Of a stretch of 64,000 nucleotides of DNA, positions 27,645-36,889 are shown one piece after another. Positions within the stretch are counted from its first letter, which is position 1. Each line of letters opens with the position of its first letter. Source of the DNA: a virus; IMG/VR virus record IMGVR_UViG_3300036768_001340, positions 1 to 64,000 of that record. The stretch is one strand, 5' to 3'. The position numbers were made by a program, and so were the translations under genes. A model generated the notes under the pieces. The model saw only the letters and a list, made by a program, of their open reading frames with translations, was not told the DNA's origin and searched no databases.

Positions 27645-28711
27645 GAAAGACCCTTCGAGAAGAAGTTAAAGAATCGCTTGGCCTGAACGGCCCAGTTCTC
27701 ACCCAATGCGTAGGTACGTGCGTTCCGACCGATCTCTTGCCACGACCCATCCTTCACACGTGAGATGATAATGTCAGGCCAAAGATCGGGAGTCTCCACG
27801 ATTCCAGTCAGACCGTTCTCTATCAACATCGACGGTGTGCCCATATGTGGCGGATAAAGTACCATCGAGCCGGCGGCCATTGCCTGACGATGGCATCGAG
27901 AGGATGGCTCAGGAAATGTGGATGAGTACGGAAGAATCGCTGACTCGTTAAACAAGCTCCAGAGCTGTGCACTGTTACGGACAGAGGGGAGGTGCCTCAC
28001 TCCAGGATGCTTAAGGAAGTGCTGGAACCGTACAACCACATCTGGCTTGACATAGTCAGGATAAGTGACCGTCAATCGAAACCTTCGATCTTTGTTCCAA
28101 AGTCTAAGAAAAGGATTGATCAACGCATCGAGTCCACGTCCTGGATCCGATGCCCAGAGGAGTGAGTACGGATCCTTGTTACCTGGATAGTACGTGTCCG
28201 TGTCGACCCCAAGGGTCATCCCTTCATACAGACGAGATGCTGGAACTAACCCATCGAGCTCCCTAGCAGTGTTTTCCTTATGCCAGGAAGGGAACACCAA
28301 GATTCCGTCAAGACGACCAGACTTGAATGCACTTCCGACATTTCGCTTCCAATCATCAGAGTATGAATGGTCCTGCGAGAGGATGACGTTTCGAGCTCCT
28401 GGAACGTACAGGTCGTCAAACCACTTCCTCCAATGTACGACGACATCATACGGCTGATGGTTTTCCTTGAAGAACGGATCAAGAAACTGCCCTTCAGTGA
28501 GTGTCGAGATGGTCCCTCCGCCTTCACTCTGAAAGTTCTTGGAAAACTCAACTGGCTCCGTGGTGGTGAGGTGGACCCTCACATCTGCATATCTGGCGTA
28601 GTACCAGGGAAGCTCCAGATGATAGCGGACGAAGGTCTCCCAGTAGCCAGTTGGGAGACTCGACGGATCCCTTCGCATGCCCACGAACGCAACATAAAGC
28701 GATCTTGCCAC
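27641..28711 (-). CDS. Glycosyltransferase, GT-B fold
   Basis: 356 aa. The pattern of a GT4-like enzyme is visible: LYEGMTLGVDTDTYYPG is the hinge before the donor domain (HxGVDTxxF in the family), then LLWASDPGRGLDALI, and PYSSTFPEPSSRCHRQAMAAG is the E-x7-E donor-binding region with a Ser-rich variation. Donor and acceptor are unknown. It overlaps the dehydrogenase gene by 4 bp, and a gap of about 33 bp separates it from the next upstream gene. Confidence 0.7.
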   Translation of the reverse strand: MARSLYVAFVGMRRDPSSLPTGYWETFVRYHLELPWYYARYADVRVHLTTTEPVEFSKNFQSEGGGTISTLTEGQFLDPFFKENHQPYDVVVHWRKWFDDLYVPGARNVILSQDHSYSDDWKRNVGSAFKSGRLDGILVFPSWHKENTARELDGLVPASRLYEGMTLGVDTDTYYPGNKDPYSLLWASDPGRGLDALINPFLRLWNKDRRFRLTVTYPDYVKPDVVVRFQHFLKHPGVRHLPSVRNSAQLWSLFNESAILPYSSTFPEPSSRCHRQAMAAGSMVLYPPHMGTPSMLIENGLTGIVETPDLWPDIIISRVKDGSWQEIGRNARTYALGENWAVQAKRFFNFFSKGLS

Positions 28712-28744
28712 TTATAACTTCTCCAGGTATTCGATAGACAGCTC

Positions 28745-29344
28745 TCAAACCGAGGTACGCCAGATGTCACCTTTTCGGAATCGCATCTTGAAGTTCCAAT
28801 TGGGCGCCTGCTGTTCCTGATCTTCGTCAGAAAGAAGTTCGAGGCCGACTGACGCAGCCTTTTCGGTCAACATTTGCTTCGTAAAGCAAGTGTGATGCCA
28901 ATTTCCAGGATAATTCTGCCCTCCAAAAAGTCGCATCATCGCTGCCTCTCGAATGTCACTCAGGGTCTGTCCACACCCTTGACATGATCCATCTTGGGTA
29001 GCGGTATTTAACCAACACCCACATCGATTGCACTGAAACGGAAGATACTGCGTCGTTGTGTCTCCAACGAAGACTGACGCGAGGATCTCCATATCCGGGA
29101 CTTGGATGACCACCGTACCATCCGATCTAAGCACCCGATAACACTCCAAGAGGATCAACTTCGTCTGAGCGTACGGAAAGTGCTCCAGGAGGTCTAACAT
29201 GAGAATCTCGTCCGCAGACTGGTCCTCGAACGGCCATGGAAACTTCGATAGGTCCACAATGACCACGCGAGGATCGATCTGCCTAAAATCGACGTTGACG
29301 TATCCTTCGCGGATATCATTTCCGCAGCCAAGGTTTAACCTCAT
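28745..29344 (-). CDS. SAM-dependent methyltransferase with zinc-ribbon insert
   Basis: 199 aa. Motif I is LNLGCGNDIREGYVNVDF; the post-I and motif II regions include ADEILMLDLLEHFPY and ECYRVLRSDGTVVIQVPD, as in class I methyltransferases acting on small sugars or lipids. Residues ~120-145 insert a four-cysteine ribbon (CNRCG...CQGCGQ), unusual for this family. Position within the sugar genes suggests O-methylation of a glycan unit. Four-base overlap with the next gene. Confidence 0.75.
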   Translation of the reverse strand: MRLNLGCGNDIREGYVNVDFRQIDPRVVIVDLSKFPWPFEDQSADEILMLDLLEHFPYAQTKLILLECYRVLRSDGTVVIQVPDMEILASVFVGDTTTQYLPFQCNRCGCWLNTATQDGSCQGCGQTLSDIREAAMMRLFGGQNYPGNWHHTCFTKQMLTEKAASVGLELLSDEDQEQQAPNWNFKMRFRKGDIWRTSV

Positions 29345-30249
29345 GCATTCCTCTCGATGAAGTCAACAAGCTGCCTGGCACGATCGACCGGCATATGACC
29401 CTGCAAGATATCATTATAGAGGTTCTCGCCGGCCGACTGATAGTATGGGATCCCATCAACCTTCGATGTCACGACCTCAACCAGGCGATCGACAAAGTCC
29501 TCACCGGCAAACTGACAGAATGTTGGCCTCGGGATGGACGGATCCCAACTAAGAAGCTTGTTGGAGAGCAGGCATGTCTTGGTCAGACCGACCTCGAAGT
29601 GTCTACACTGCAGCCCAAAACCCGTTCCAAACGGTTGCCCGACGTCTGTGGCATGGTTGAGGACCACCTTCGAACGACGATAGATGTCCACCACATGCGG
29701 GATGTCTTGACTGACCTCGAAATGGGTCTTCCAACCAAACTCCTGGGCCACAATCTTAGCCTGGTTGATCATCCGCAAACGACTGGCATGGGCTGTCGGG
29801 CTTCCGATACTCCCTATGAAGGACACGTCGATGTCCCTCTCGATCGGAGAGGGACTTGGACTGTAGAGATCTGGATCTGCCGTAAGCAAAAGGGTCTCAG
29901 CGGCCCGATATCCAAGAGACCGAGCCACTGTCGCGCCGTGATCATCAAAGCTGAGGAAGAGGTCCGCGTACCTCCTCATCTTCAAGATCATCTCTCGAAT
30001 GTGAGGAAACCTCGCATCGTCAGGCTGGTAAACCACGATCGGATGATCCAGCCGTCTCAGCATGATGTCTTCATTGCCGACACAGCTCTTGAAGACCACC
30101 GTCACGTCGGCCTCATTTGGACAGTCGGTCGTCACGTTCGGATCAACCTCATTCACCTCATGGCCAGCCTCCCTGAGGCCCTTGGCAAAGGCGATCTCAG
30201 TACCAAACGGGGCGTTAACCACAAACGGGCCAATCAGGTTGAGCTTCAT
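29341..30249 (-). CDS. Glycosyltransferase, CgeB-like
   Basis: 302 aa. The N-terminus is a Rossmann-type opening (KLNLIGPFVVNAPFGTEIAFAKGL); the middle has VSFIGSIGSPTAHASRLR, and the C-domain has SKVVLNHATDVGQPFGTGFGL followed by RHFEVGLTKTCLLS, matching the CgeB/Glyco_trans_1_2 group, where the R-x-FE pattern contacts the donor phosphate. A second CgeB-like gene lies at 33234-34289. Substrates unknown; the cluster context suggests a polysaccharide or virion glycan. Confidence 0.7.
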   Translation of the reverse strand: MKLNLIGPFVVNAPFGTEIAFAKGLREAGHEVNEVDPNVTTDCPNEADVTVVFKSCVGNEDIMLRRLDHPIVVYQPDDARFPHIREMILKMRRYADLFLSFDDHGATVARSLGYRAAETLLLTADPDLYSPSPSPIERDIDVSFIGSIGSPTAHASRLRMINQAKIVAQEFGWKTHFEVSQDIPHVVDIYRRSKVVLNHATDVGQPFGTGFGLQCRHFEVGLTKTCLLSNKLLSWDPSIPRPTFCQFAGEDFVDRLVEVVTSKVDGIPYYQSAGENLYNDILQGHMPVDRARQLVDFIERNA

Positions 30250-30713
30250 CCTGGTTTCCCAAGCCTGATGCTGTCCTCATCCCTGTGCTCGGTACTAAAC
30301 TCGAACAAAGCATTGAAATCTCCGACACCGTGGATCGAGTGTGGAAGCATCGGCGGAATCACAATTGAGTCGCCCTGAGTAAGATTCCGGCTGACAACTT
30401 CACCTGATCCATCGATGAAGTCGATGCGGAACTGCCCCTCGACGCAAAACATAGTCTCATGTTTGATTCCATGGAAGTGCATCGAGGTATGGTGACCCTT
30501 CTTCACCTCAAGGATCTTTCCACAATAATACGGCAGGTTGATGATCCAGACCTCTCGACCCCAGACCTTCTGGACGACCTTATAGTCATAGTCGTCCCTA
30601 ACCCGTGGGACATTGAAGTTAATCTCAGCCCTGTCTAAGGGGGTGGAACTCCACTCTTTTGAGTCATTCTTGAGGTCTTTGATAACCTCATCTTCGTCAG
30701 CAGTCCACGCCAT
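30246..30713 (-). CDS. Cupin, mannose-6-phosphate isomerase type II-like
   Basis: 155 aa. Cupin motif 1 is HTSMHFHGIKHETMFCVEGQ, with H-x-H-x4-E metal ligands, and motif 2 is GDSIVIPPMLPHSIHG with the third His. The opening KVWGREVWIIN is the standard start of the type II PMI / mannose-1-phosphate guanylyltransferase C-domain, here without the nucleotidyl domain. It is likely a sugar-phosphate isomerase or epimerase. Overlaps the CgeB gene by 4 bp. Confidence 0.75.
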   Translation of the reverse strand: MAWTADEDEVIKDLKNDSKEWSSTPLDRAEINFNVPRVRDDYDYKVVQKVWGREVWIINLPYYCGKILEVKKGHHTSMHFHGIKHETMFCVEGQFRIDFIDGSGEVVSRNLTQGDSIVIPPMLPHSIHGVGDFNALFEFSTEHRDEDSIRLGKPG

Positions 30714-31617
30714 ATGCGCTCCTTATCCCCTGACTAGTTCCGATCTTACCACCGATATTCTCTACGCCGTTCTTCCCAGCACATGTGTAGAACTGGTACC
30801 TGCCCTCCAAGTGCGAGGGCATTGAGACGATCTCGATCGGACTACGCCCGGTATACTTCTTAGCCGAGGCAATCTCATCCACAAGGTCCTCAAAGCTCAT
30901 CGGAGCACCAGTCCCAACATCATAGACCACACGCCAACTGTGTCCAGTCCCAGGTAGCTTCTGAACGAGATCGCATACGACCATCGAGACAGCAGTGCAC
31001 GGGATAAAGTCCCTCTGGGCCAAAGGACTGTGCAACTCGAACTTCGAGCCCTTCTCGAATGCCTGGGCGATCTTCCATGGCACCGAAGCCATGGTACCCT
31101 TATGATGCTCATTCCTACCAAAGACGTTGAATAGACGAAGGGAGACCGTGCTGATCCCCTCTGCACGAAGCATCATCTGCTCACCGAGAGCTTTCGACAA
31201 CCCATATGGATTGTTCGGCCTGCGGTCGTTTCCGTAGACAGCCGCGCTGGACATGAAAATGATGTCCGAGCCATCATCCGACGCATTCTTGACGAGACGC
31301 TGGGTGAACTGGACGTTTCGACAGAAAAGGTCATCGCTTCCTAGGTCCATCGTGTCAACGACGGCTCCGGCGTGAACGATGATCTCAGGCTTGACTGCCT
31401 TCTGTTCATCGAGGACAAAATCAAACGGGTCGATAAGCCCAGCTACTCGAGGCAAGATCCGATATAACTCATCCATAATAGGCAGACGAGCCCTCTCATA
31501 CCGAGAAATCAGGTCCTTCCAGAAGTCAACCACGTACACATCGTGACCCTGATTAACCAGATCATCAACAATCTGTGATCCTATGAATCCCATCCCACCG
31601 GTGACCGCAATCCTCAT
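30697..31617 (-). CDS. NAD-dependent sugar epimerase/dehydratase (extended SDR)
   Basis: 306 aa. The NAD-binding GGMGFIGSQIVDDL and the catalytic SSAAVYG and NPYGLSKALGEQ (the YxxxK dyad) define the extended SDR family. The substrate region LFNVFGRNEHHKG, with FIPCTAVSMVVCDL, is of the GalE/dTDP-glucose-dehydratase type. The exact reaction cannot be read from sequence. A heptose-6-epimerase (HldD-like) role would suit the neighbouring ADP-heptose genes, but HldD-specific residues are not evident. Overlaps both neighbours. Confidence 0.75.
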   Translation of the reverse strand: MRIAVTGGMGFIGSQIVDDLVNQGHDVYVVDFWKDLISRYERARLPIMDELYRILPRVAGLIDPFDFVLDEQKAVKPEIIVHAGAVVDTMDLGSDDLFCRNVQFTQRLVKNASDDGSDIIFMSSAAVYGNDRRPNNPYGLSKALGEQMMLRAEGISTVSLRLFNVFGRNEHHKGTMASVPWKIAQAFEKGSKFELHSPLAQRDFIPCTAVSMVVCDLVQKLPGTGHSWRVVYDVGTGAPMSFEDLVDEIASAKKYTGRSPIEIVSMPSHLEGRYQFYTCAGKNGVENIGGKIGTSQGIRSAYGVDC

Positions 31618-32522
31618 CCCTTACCCCAAACGAAATCGACAAATTGTTCAGCGATATGCTCCACTGACGGAGAATCCTTGTCGAACGCTATGCTCAAAGA
31701 TCTATCACAGAATGGAGGGTTCTTAATGGTGAGGCCAGGATAGGCAAAGAGACCACAGGTTGGCATACCTGTCGAAGCCGCCACGTGCATCATCCCAGTG
31801 TCATTTCCGATGTATGCTGCGCATCCCGTGAGCTCTCGAAATGAAACTTTTAGATCTGCTATTGGCGGAAAACGATATGGACTATCATTCCCAAGAGCCT
31901 TGATGATCTGATATCCAACCTGAACTAGGTCCATCGGACCTCCGGTAGAGAGGAACTTCGTTCCAGGCCGAAGCCTATGGACCTCCCTGATCAGCTTCGC
32001 GTATCGCTCATTCCCAAAATGCTTTGATGAACCGAATCCGCCTGGATCCCGCTTGTATCCGACCCCGACATAGACAAGGTTGGGATCCTGCGCTGCAGCT
32101 GGAAGGAAGCAAGCGCTGGGAGTAGGGCCATCGTAACCAAGCTCTCGAGCATTCTCCATCTGATACTCGACCTCATGTTTCTTCCACATGTCAAAGCCGA
32201 GACGCTCTACGTTTCCAGGCCTTTTCCTCTCATCGAGAACTCTTTTGGCTTCATAGTGCTGACCGTTCTTCCACCTGCCGTCGAATGGAATGGCCATGAT
32301 AGCTACATCGTAGCCTTTTCGATGACCAGGTGGGACCTGATCGACCCAGATCTCATTGATGATGGTACCCCGAAGGTACGAGAAAACGACAGCCGCTCCA
32401 AAGTCATCCGGAGTAGATCCGATGAGAAGATCGACATCTCCCAACGTAGAGAGAGCCTTGATCATAGGAATCGCAAGGACTGCATTCCCAATCCCAAAGG
32501 TCTTTCCGACGAGGATCTTCAA
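31614..32522 (-). CDS. GT9 heptosyltransferase-like glycosyltransferase
   Basis: 302 aa. The GT9 (ADP-heptose:LPS heptosyltransferase, WaaF/WaaC) signature is clear: an N-terminal GKTFGIGNAVLAIPMIKAL, then CAAYIGNDTGMMHVAASTGMP, the (D/N)TGPMHxA donor-site motif. This matches the ADP-heptose precursor genes in the same cluster. The enzyme would transfer heptose to an LPS or virion glycan. Four-base overlap with the epimerase gene. Confidence 0.85.
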   Translation of the reverse strand: MKILVGKTFGIGNAVLAIPMIKALSTLGDVDLLIGSTPDDFGAAVVFSYLRGTIINEIWVDQVPPGHRKGYDVAIMAIPFDGRWKNGQHYEAKRVLDERKRPGNVERLGFDMWKKHEVEYQMENARELGYDGPTPSACFLPAAAQDPNLVYVGVGYKRDPGGFGSSKHFGNERYAKLIREVHRLRPGTKFLSTGGPMDLVQVGYQIIKALGNDSPYRFPPIADLKVSFRELTGCAAYIGNDTGMMHVAASTGMPTCGLFAYPGLTIKNPPFCDRSLSIAFDKDSPSVEHIAEQFVDFVWGKG

Positions 32523-33244
32523 GGCTTCCTGCAGCTAAAGATCAGATCTGGATACGACAGTTGGAGGTTGCCGACCCTTGACAGTTGGGTCCAGATCGGC
32601 GGCGGAGGCACTGGAGTGAGACCTCGGGTGTGCATCCGATGGTCCTCGAAGCGACCAAAGATCCTCTTCATGTCCTGAAGGTTGTAGAAGGCCACGTGTC
32701 CACCGTGATACACCTCAGAATCACCAGAGGTATGTGGGAACACGCCGTCAACCACTAGGCTGTGCAGATGCTTCCAAAACTGGATGTTAGGAGTGTTGAT
32801 GAGGACCTTACCGCCAGACCTAAGGACTCGAAAACACTCTGCGGCAAACTTCTCCGGATTGATGATGTGCTCGATGAAATCGAGCGCCACGACCAGATCG
32901 ACCTCCTCCTGCCCGATCGTATTGCCGCTCAGATCGGAGAACCCGCTGCTGTCAACGTTGGTGCAGATAAACCTGTTCCCCTTGGCCTCAGCAGGACCCT
33001 TACAATCCTTTGCGATGTCGATCGTCCAGCGAACCTGGAAGTGATCTCTTAGAGCATATCCGAGATTTCCAGTGGCGCCTCCGACATCCAACAATGACCC
33101 AGAACGTGGAAAATCCTCATTAAGGATGAGGTCCACGGCACGATCGATCCTCCCATTTCCGCCGCCGTACGGACCGACATTCGCCGACTCGTTCTTGCGA
33201 GCGGAGATGTCGTCGTAGAGCTTGACAAAAGGATCAGACCCCAT
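32519..33244 (-). CDS. SAM-dependent methyltransferase, class I
   Basis: 241 aa. Motif I SGSLLDVGGATGNLGYAL (GxGxG-like, here GGATG), motif II DLVVALDFIEHIINPEKF and ECFRVLRSGGKVLINTPN are typical of methyltransferases acting on sugar or glycan substrates. The end region FYNLQDMKRIFGRFED resembles O-antigen methyltransferases. Overlaps the CgeB-like gene upstream by 11 bp and the GT9 gene downstream by 4 bp. Confidence 0.8.
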   Translation of the reverse strand: MGSDPFVKLYDDISARKNESANVGPYGGGNGRIDRAVDLILNEDFPRSGSLLDVGGATGNLGYALRDHFQVRWTIDIAKDCKGPAEAKGNRFICTNVDSSGFSDLSGNTIGQEEVDLVVALDFIEHIINPEKFAAECFRVLRSGGKVLINTPNIQFWKHLHSLVVDGVFPHTSGDSEVYHGGHVAFYNLQDMKRIFGRFEDHRMHTRGLTPVPPPPIWTQLSRVGNLQLSYPDLIFSCRKP

Positions 33245-34289
33245 CTAACCACCTTAATACATCGGCCCAACGCTGCTTTACAGAAAGTGCGGTGGTCGCA
33301 AGCTGGTTTCCCTGACGGGCGACCTCCTCACGATAATCATCATGTGAGAGGAGATAGTCGATCATGGTATCCAACTCGGACTCATCGCTAAAGTACGAGC
33401 AGTGCCAACCGTCAGTGAAATCATCCATCATGCCCGGATCGTCTATTCTCTGACTGAGCATGTGAGAGCCGACGAACGGAATCTCGTATGCCCGCAACGT
33501 TTTACCACGATCAGCCGCCCCACGCAGGTTTAGACAGATCTTTGATTGCTGCATGATCGTAAAGAGCATCTTCTTGGGCAAGAACTCCTCAAACGAGTCT
33601 GGGCGGCGCTCAAGATAGATGTGATTGCGTAGGTGCCCCCATCTCCTCTCAATGTGATCGATGAACCTCGCTCGATCGGGATGACTGTTGTAACCGACGA
33701 AACAGATATCAATGTGCTTCTCGGGAGGTTCCCCGGGCCTCTCCCAGTAGTGATCGAAGTTTGTCGACCAACGAATGTTTCCGACCTTGAACGGAAGATT
33801 CGCATACTCGGGATACCAGTTATCGAGGAGCATCGCCTGCAGCTTATCACCGTAAAGTGATGCGACGAATTGAGGCGATTGGTTCCAAAAGCGATCATGG
33901 CCAGCAACCACGACGACCTTCGCATCGACCTTATCGAGCCCAAGCTCACGATACTTCTGGAAGCTCTCCATCCGCTCGTCAAGCCAGATTCGATCAATCA
34001 ATCCATTGCCATCAAGCGCCTTGATCACCTCCTTATCATTCCTCAGGATGCCGGCATGTCGATCGTCCCAGACGTCATTCGAAAACCCCAACGTTCGACG
34101 TTCAAGCCCCCAGTCAGGAGCCCGTAACCCATTGATGACATCCCACCACTCACGATGCTTGGGCTTATACGGGACATCGATCACACTCTCATACCCAAGA
34201 TTCTGCACAAGACCGGCGAAGCACAGGTCGAGGGACCAATCGCCGCCAGCTCGAAGGTCAATCACAATCTCAGCCATCGAAGTCCTCAA
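33234..34289 (-). CDS. Glycosyltransferase, CgeB-like (second copy)
   Basis: 351 aa. The shared plan with the first CgeB-like gene includes DICFVGYNSHPDRARFIDHI at the start of the donor domain and QSKICLNLRGAADRGKTLRAYEIPFVGSHMLS, where R-x-YE is the donor-contact pattern. N-terminal half binds the acceptor (unknown). The two copies diverge strongly, so they may act on different sugars. Overlaps the NodB-like gene by 20 bp. Confidence 0.7.
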   Translation of the reverse strand: MRTSMAEIVIDLRAGGDWSLDLCFAGLVQNLGYESVIDVPYKPKHREWWDVINGLRAPDWGLERRTLGFSNDVWDDRHAGILRNDKEVIKALDGNGLIDRIWLDERMESFQKYRELGLDKVDAKVVVVAGHDRFWNQSPQFVASLYGDKLQAMLLDNWYPEYANLPFKVGNIRWSTNFDHYWERPGEPPEKHIDICFVGYNSHPDRARFIDHIERRWGHLRNHIYLERRPDSFEEFLPKKMLFTIMQQSKICLNLRGAADRGKTLRAYEIPFVGSHMLSQRIDDPGMMDDFTDGWHCSYFSDESELDTMIDYLLSHDDYREEVARQGNQLATTALSVKQRWADVLRWLDGV

Positions 34290-34938
34290 AGAGATCCTTT
34301 GGGATTTGATCGAAGAAACACCTCATGTGTTCCAACCCGATGTTCGTCTCCCACGTCCAATGCAGCGTAAGCACCACATCACGATCCTTTCCCTCACCGA
34401 TGAGGTGCATATGGGCATTCCTCTGAAGGAGCTCATCGGTACGACCATACTCCAACGGAGACATGCTATAAATGAATCGACTTGAGCCCCTCACCATGTC
34501 CGGATTCGTCTCGGGTCCACTGGTGATCCAGACCATGGGAGAGTTAAGCAGGGCTGCATAGGTCCTACCGTCGATCACATTCCTCGGCGGCATATAGACC
34601 TGAACCTTACGACCGACAGCCTCCTGTAACGAGACATGACGTGAGAGCAGCTCCTCACGGATCTGCGTCACGGTCAACCACGGCTCAAACTGATTTCCGC
34701 CGTTCCTGTCAAGGCGCGCCTCGTCATGGTCCGTGCCATGCATCCCGATGACGCAATCTGTCTCGTCCCGAAGAAACAGGACATCGTCTATGGTACACCG
34801 ATCAGGGATGACCCCAAGGAGATACCTCTTCCCACCAAGATGCTCCCTCAGACGTCTGTCAAACTCTCGAAAGGCGGCCAAGGTGTGCTGCGGCTCTCCT
34901 CTGGTTTGCGGAAAGTCATCCACCCGGACTCGAATCAC
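34270..34938 (-). CDS. NodB/polysaccharide deacetylase-like protein
   Basis: 222 aa. The deacetylase fold is suggested by an N-terminal MIRVRVDDFPQ (D-D acid pair), a motif GMHGTDHDEARLDR (the metal-binding HxxxH-like pair, here H-G-T-D-H) and a late LTLHWTWETN histidine. These fit the carbohydrate esterase 4 family that removes N- or O-acetyl groups from glycans, although the spacing is not canonical. Overlaps the SGNH-like gene. Confidence 0.55.
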   Translation of the reverse strand: MIRVRVDDFPQTRGEPQHTLAAFREFDRRLREHLGGKRYLLGVIPDRCTIDDVLFLRDETDCVIGMHGTDHDEARLDRNGGNQFEPWLTVTQIREELLSRHVSLQEAVGRKVQVYMPPRNVIDGRTYAALLNSPMVWITSGPETNPDMVRGSSRFIYSMSPLEYGRTDELLQRNAHMHLIGEGKDRDVVLTLHWTWETNIGLEHMRCFFDQIPKDLFEDFDG

Positions 34939-35627
34939 GACGATATCACCTGACCATCAAAGACCTCCCTCATCCGTCTAAAGATCGCCGGCTGGATCTT
35001 CTCAGGGATGAGATGGACGCCGTCTGTAGAGACATCGTCGTCATTAACATGCGACTGCCCAACCCAATGGACCCTTCCGTAGACATTTCCGAGGAGGGAA
35101 CACATGGCCCGGACCCCGTCATTCACACGAATGTTCAGATCGGTGGCCTGTCGGACGTTCGGACCGATCGGCTGCCCAGGTTGTAGGAGGGTGTTGACTC
35201 CCTGCGGATAACGAAAACCATGATAGATGAACACGTTTCCCCTGACCCTTCCGGAGAGGATCAGATCCTCCTCAACAAATCGCATGTATCTCGAGATGAG
35301 CTCGAGGACCTTTCCATGTAACATCGCGCCATCCTTGAAGTACCTGCCATTGTGATACCGAGCATCGACCTCGCCGAAGACCAGTCCGACGTTATCAACC
35401 CCGCCAAGAGAGTCGAGGGTGTTAAGGATCCTATTTCGAGCCCCATGCCGACTGTTCGGATTTAAAAGACCGTACATCGTAGAGCCTGATAGTTCGTTGG
35501 CAATCGTATCGATCGTACGAATGTTGTGTTCGACGTAAGAGACGTTGTCAGCCGCAGCCCCGTGATTCACAAACGGAAAGAAGACCCTCCAGTGAGAGTC
35601 TCCGAAGACATACACGTCATGCGTCAT
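34935..35627 (-). CDS. SGNH/GDSL-hydrolase-like protein
   Basis: 230 aa. Block I is VYVFGDSHW (Ser nucleophile), block III is FGEVDAR (GxND-like position) and block V is TDGVHLIPEK (DxxH), in the right order and spacing for an SGNH-fold esterase or acyltransferase. Sugar clusters often include such proteins for O-acetyl addition or removal. With the NodB-like protein next door, glycan acetylation state is a reasonable but unproven target. Confidence 0.6.
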   Translation of the reverse strand: MTHDVYVFGDSHWRVFFPFVNHGAAADNVSYVEHNIRTIDTIANELSGSTMYGLLNPNSRHGARNRILNTLDSLGGVDNVGLVFGEVDARYHNGRYFKDGAMLHGKVLELISRYMRFVEEDLILSGRVRGNVFIYHGFRYPQGVNTLLQPGQPIGPNVRQATDLNIRVNDGVRAMCSLLGNVYGRVHWVGQSHVNDDDVSTDGVHLIPEKIQPAIFRRMREVFDGQVISS

Positions 35628-36652
35628 CCCTCAATCTCCTCTACATACTGTCGCCAGCCCTGACGAAACTTCTCGATCGAGAGATACTCCTCAGCCACTT
35701 CCCTAGAAACATCTCCCATGACTGGGAGAAGATCAGGCTTCTCGATAACCATCTTGACGGTCTCAACCGTCAATTCCGGTGACCTCTTCTCTCGAGGCAT
35801 AGCCTGAAGGCCGCGGCGCTTTCTTACCGTCCAGACGAAACCAACATCATATCCTACGAAAGGAACTCCACAGGCAAGGGACTCAGCGACAAACATGCTA
35901 TTTCCCTCGTAACCAGAGGGATGTACGACGATATCTGCAGCCGCCAGAACCTGAGCCTTTGTCCATGACTCATCATGACGACCTAAAAGGGCCTGGGCTT
36001 CATCCAATGAGAGGACATTGGCCTCCGAGATGCTATTCTTGAGCAGACTGATGTGATCCCAGCCCTTATTGACATTCCCCCTGTCATTCACTCCATGGAT
36101 GATAAGCAGGCCATCCAAGCCAGTATCACGATCAGTCGGACGGAACACCTCAGTGTCCACCCCGTTGTTGATCACCCGATCGACCTTGAATCCCCACTGC
36201 CGTTCCATCTCATTGGCAATGAAGTCAGAGACAGCCGTGATGTGTTTACCAAGATCGACCCAACGCCTTCTGAAGGCCACTTGGGCGGCGTGATGGTAGG
36301 GCATGTCGGGCTGCTTCCCAGCCTCCACGTCTTCCTTCGTGAGATGGGACCAGATGCCGTGACTGTGGCTGATGGCATTTTCCAAGTGTTGGAGCCCATC
36401 GGCCCAAAACCCATCTGCGATGACCACGTCCGTCGGACGGATCTTCTTAGACTGGATCAGGTAGTGGTTCAGTGTTCGAGCCCTCTCCCATTCAGGGAGA
36501 TGCTCCATCTCGATGCACCATGGAAAGTCCCACCAGGAGAAGTGAAGACACTCTCGGTCAGGAAATGCTGCATGAAGGTCCCGATTGAACTTCGGAACAC
36601 CCCCTGGAGCATCCAAAGGAGTAAAAGAGACAGTGATGATACGATTTGGCAT
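35624..36652 (-). CDS. GT4 family glycosyltransferase
   Basis: 342 aa. Good GT4 features: HITAVSDFIANEM for the acceptor domain, RVINNGVDTEVFRP for the hinge, and VVHPSGYEGNSMFVAESLACGVP for the donor site (E-x7-E). Uses an activated sugar and an unknown acceptor, retaining mechanism expected. Overlaps the SGNH gene by 4 bp; ends 18 bp before the small lipoprotein gene. Confidence 0.8.
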   Translation of the reverse strand: MPNRIITVSFTPLDAPGGVPKFNRDLHAAFPDRECLHFSWWDFPWCIEMEHLPEWERARTLNHYLIQSKKIRPTDVVIADGFWADGLQHLENAISHSHGIWSHLTKEDVEAGKQPDMPYHHAAQVAFRRRWVDLGKHITAVSDFIANEMERQWGFKVDRVINNGVDTEVFRPTDRDTGLDGLLIIHGVNDRGNVNKGWDHISLLKNSISEANVLSLDEAQALLGRHDESWTKAQVLAAADIVVHPSGYEGNSMFVAESLACGVPFVGYDVGFVWTVRKRRGLQAMPREKRSPELTVETVKMVIEKPDLLPVMGDVSREVAEEYLSIEKFRQGWRQYVEEIEG

Positions 36653-36670
36653 CGACTCAAGCGAGCGCTA

Positions 36671-36889
36671 TCACCTGGTATAGCCCCACAGGATCGGATA
36701 TTCCCGATGACACTCCCAACCCATGCCACGAATATCACAGATCCACGGCTTTTGGTGCATGTCCCAACAACGCTGGTGATACTCGCTGAGTGGTTGACAG
36801 TAGATTCCTGGTCCTAGGACATCGACTGGACGCATGGCCACCGTACAGGACATCACGAATACCATGACTAAAGCAAGCAGAAACCTCAC
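36671..36889 (-). CDS. Small lipoprotein, unknown
   Basis: 72 aa. Signal peptide MRFLLALVMVFVMSC ends in a lipobox-like FVMSC, so Cys at position 15 would be lipidated. The mature part has cysteines at the CQPL, CWDM, CDIRG and CHRE positions, perhaps two disulfides. The ATG overlaps the stop of the GT2 gene, which supports expression. No family recognised; an envelope role such as superinfection exclusion is only an idea. Confidence 0.6.
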   Translation of the reverse strand: MRFLLALVMVFVMSCTVAMRPVDVLGPGIYCQPLSEYHQRCWDMHQKPWICDIRGMGWECHREYPILWGYTR

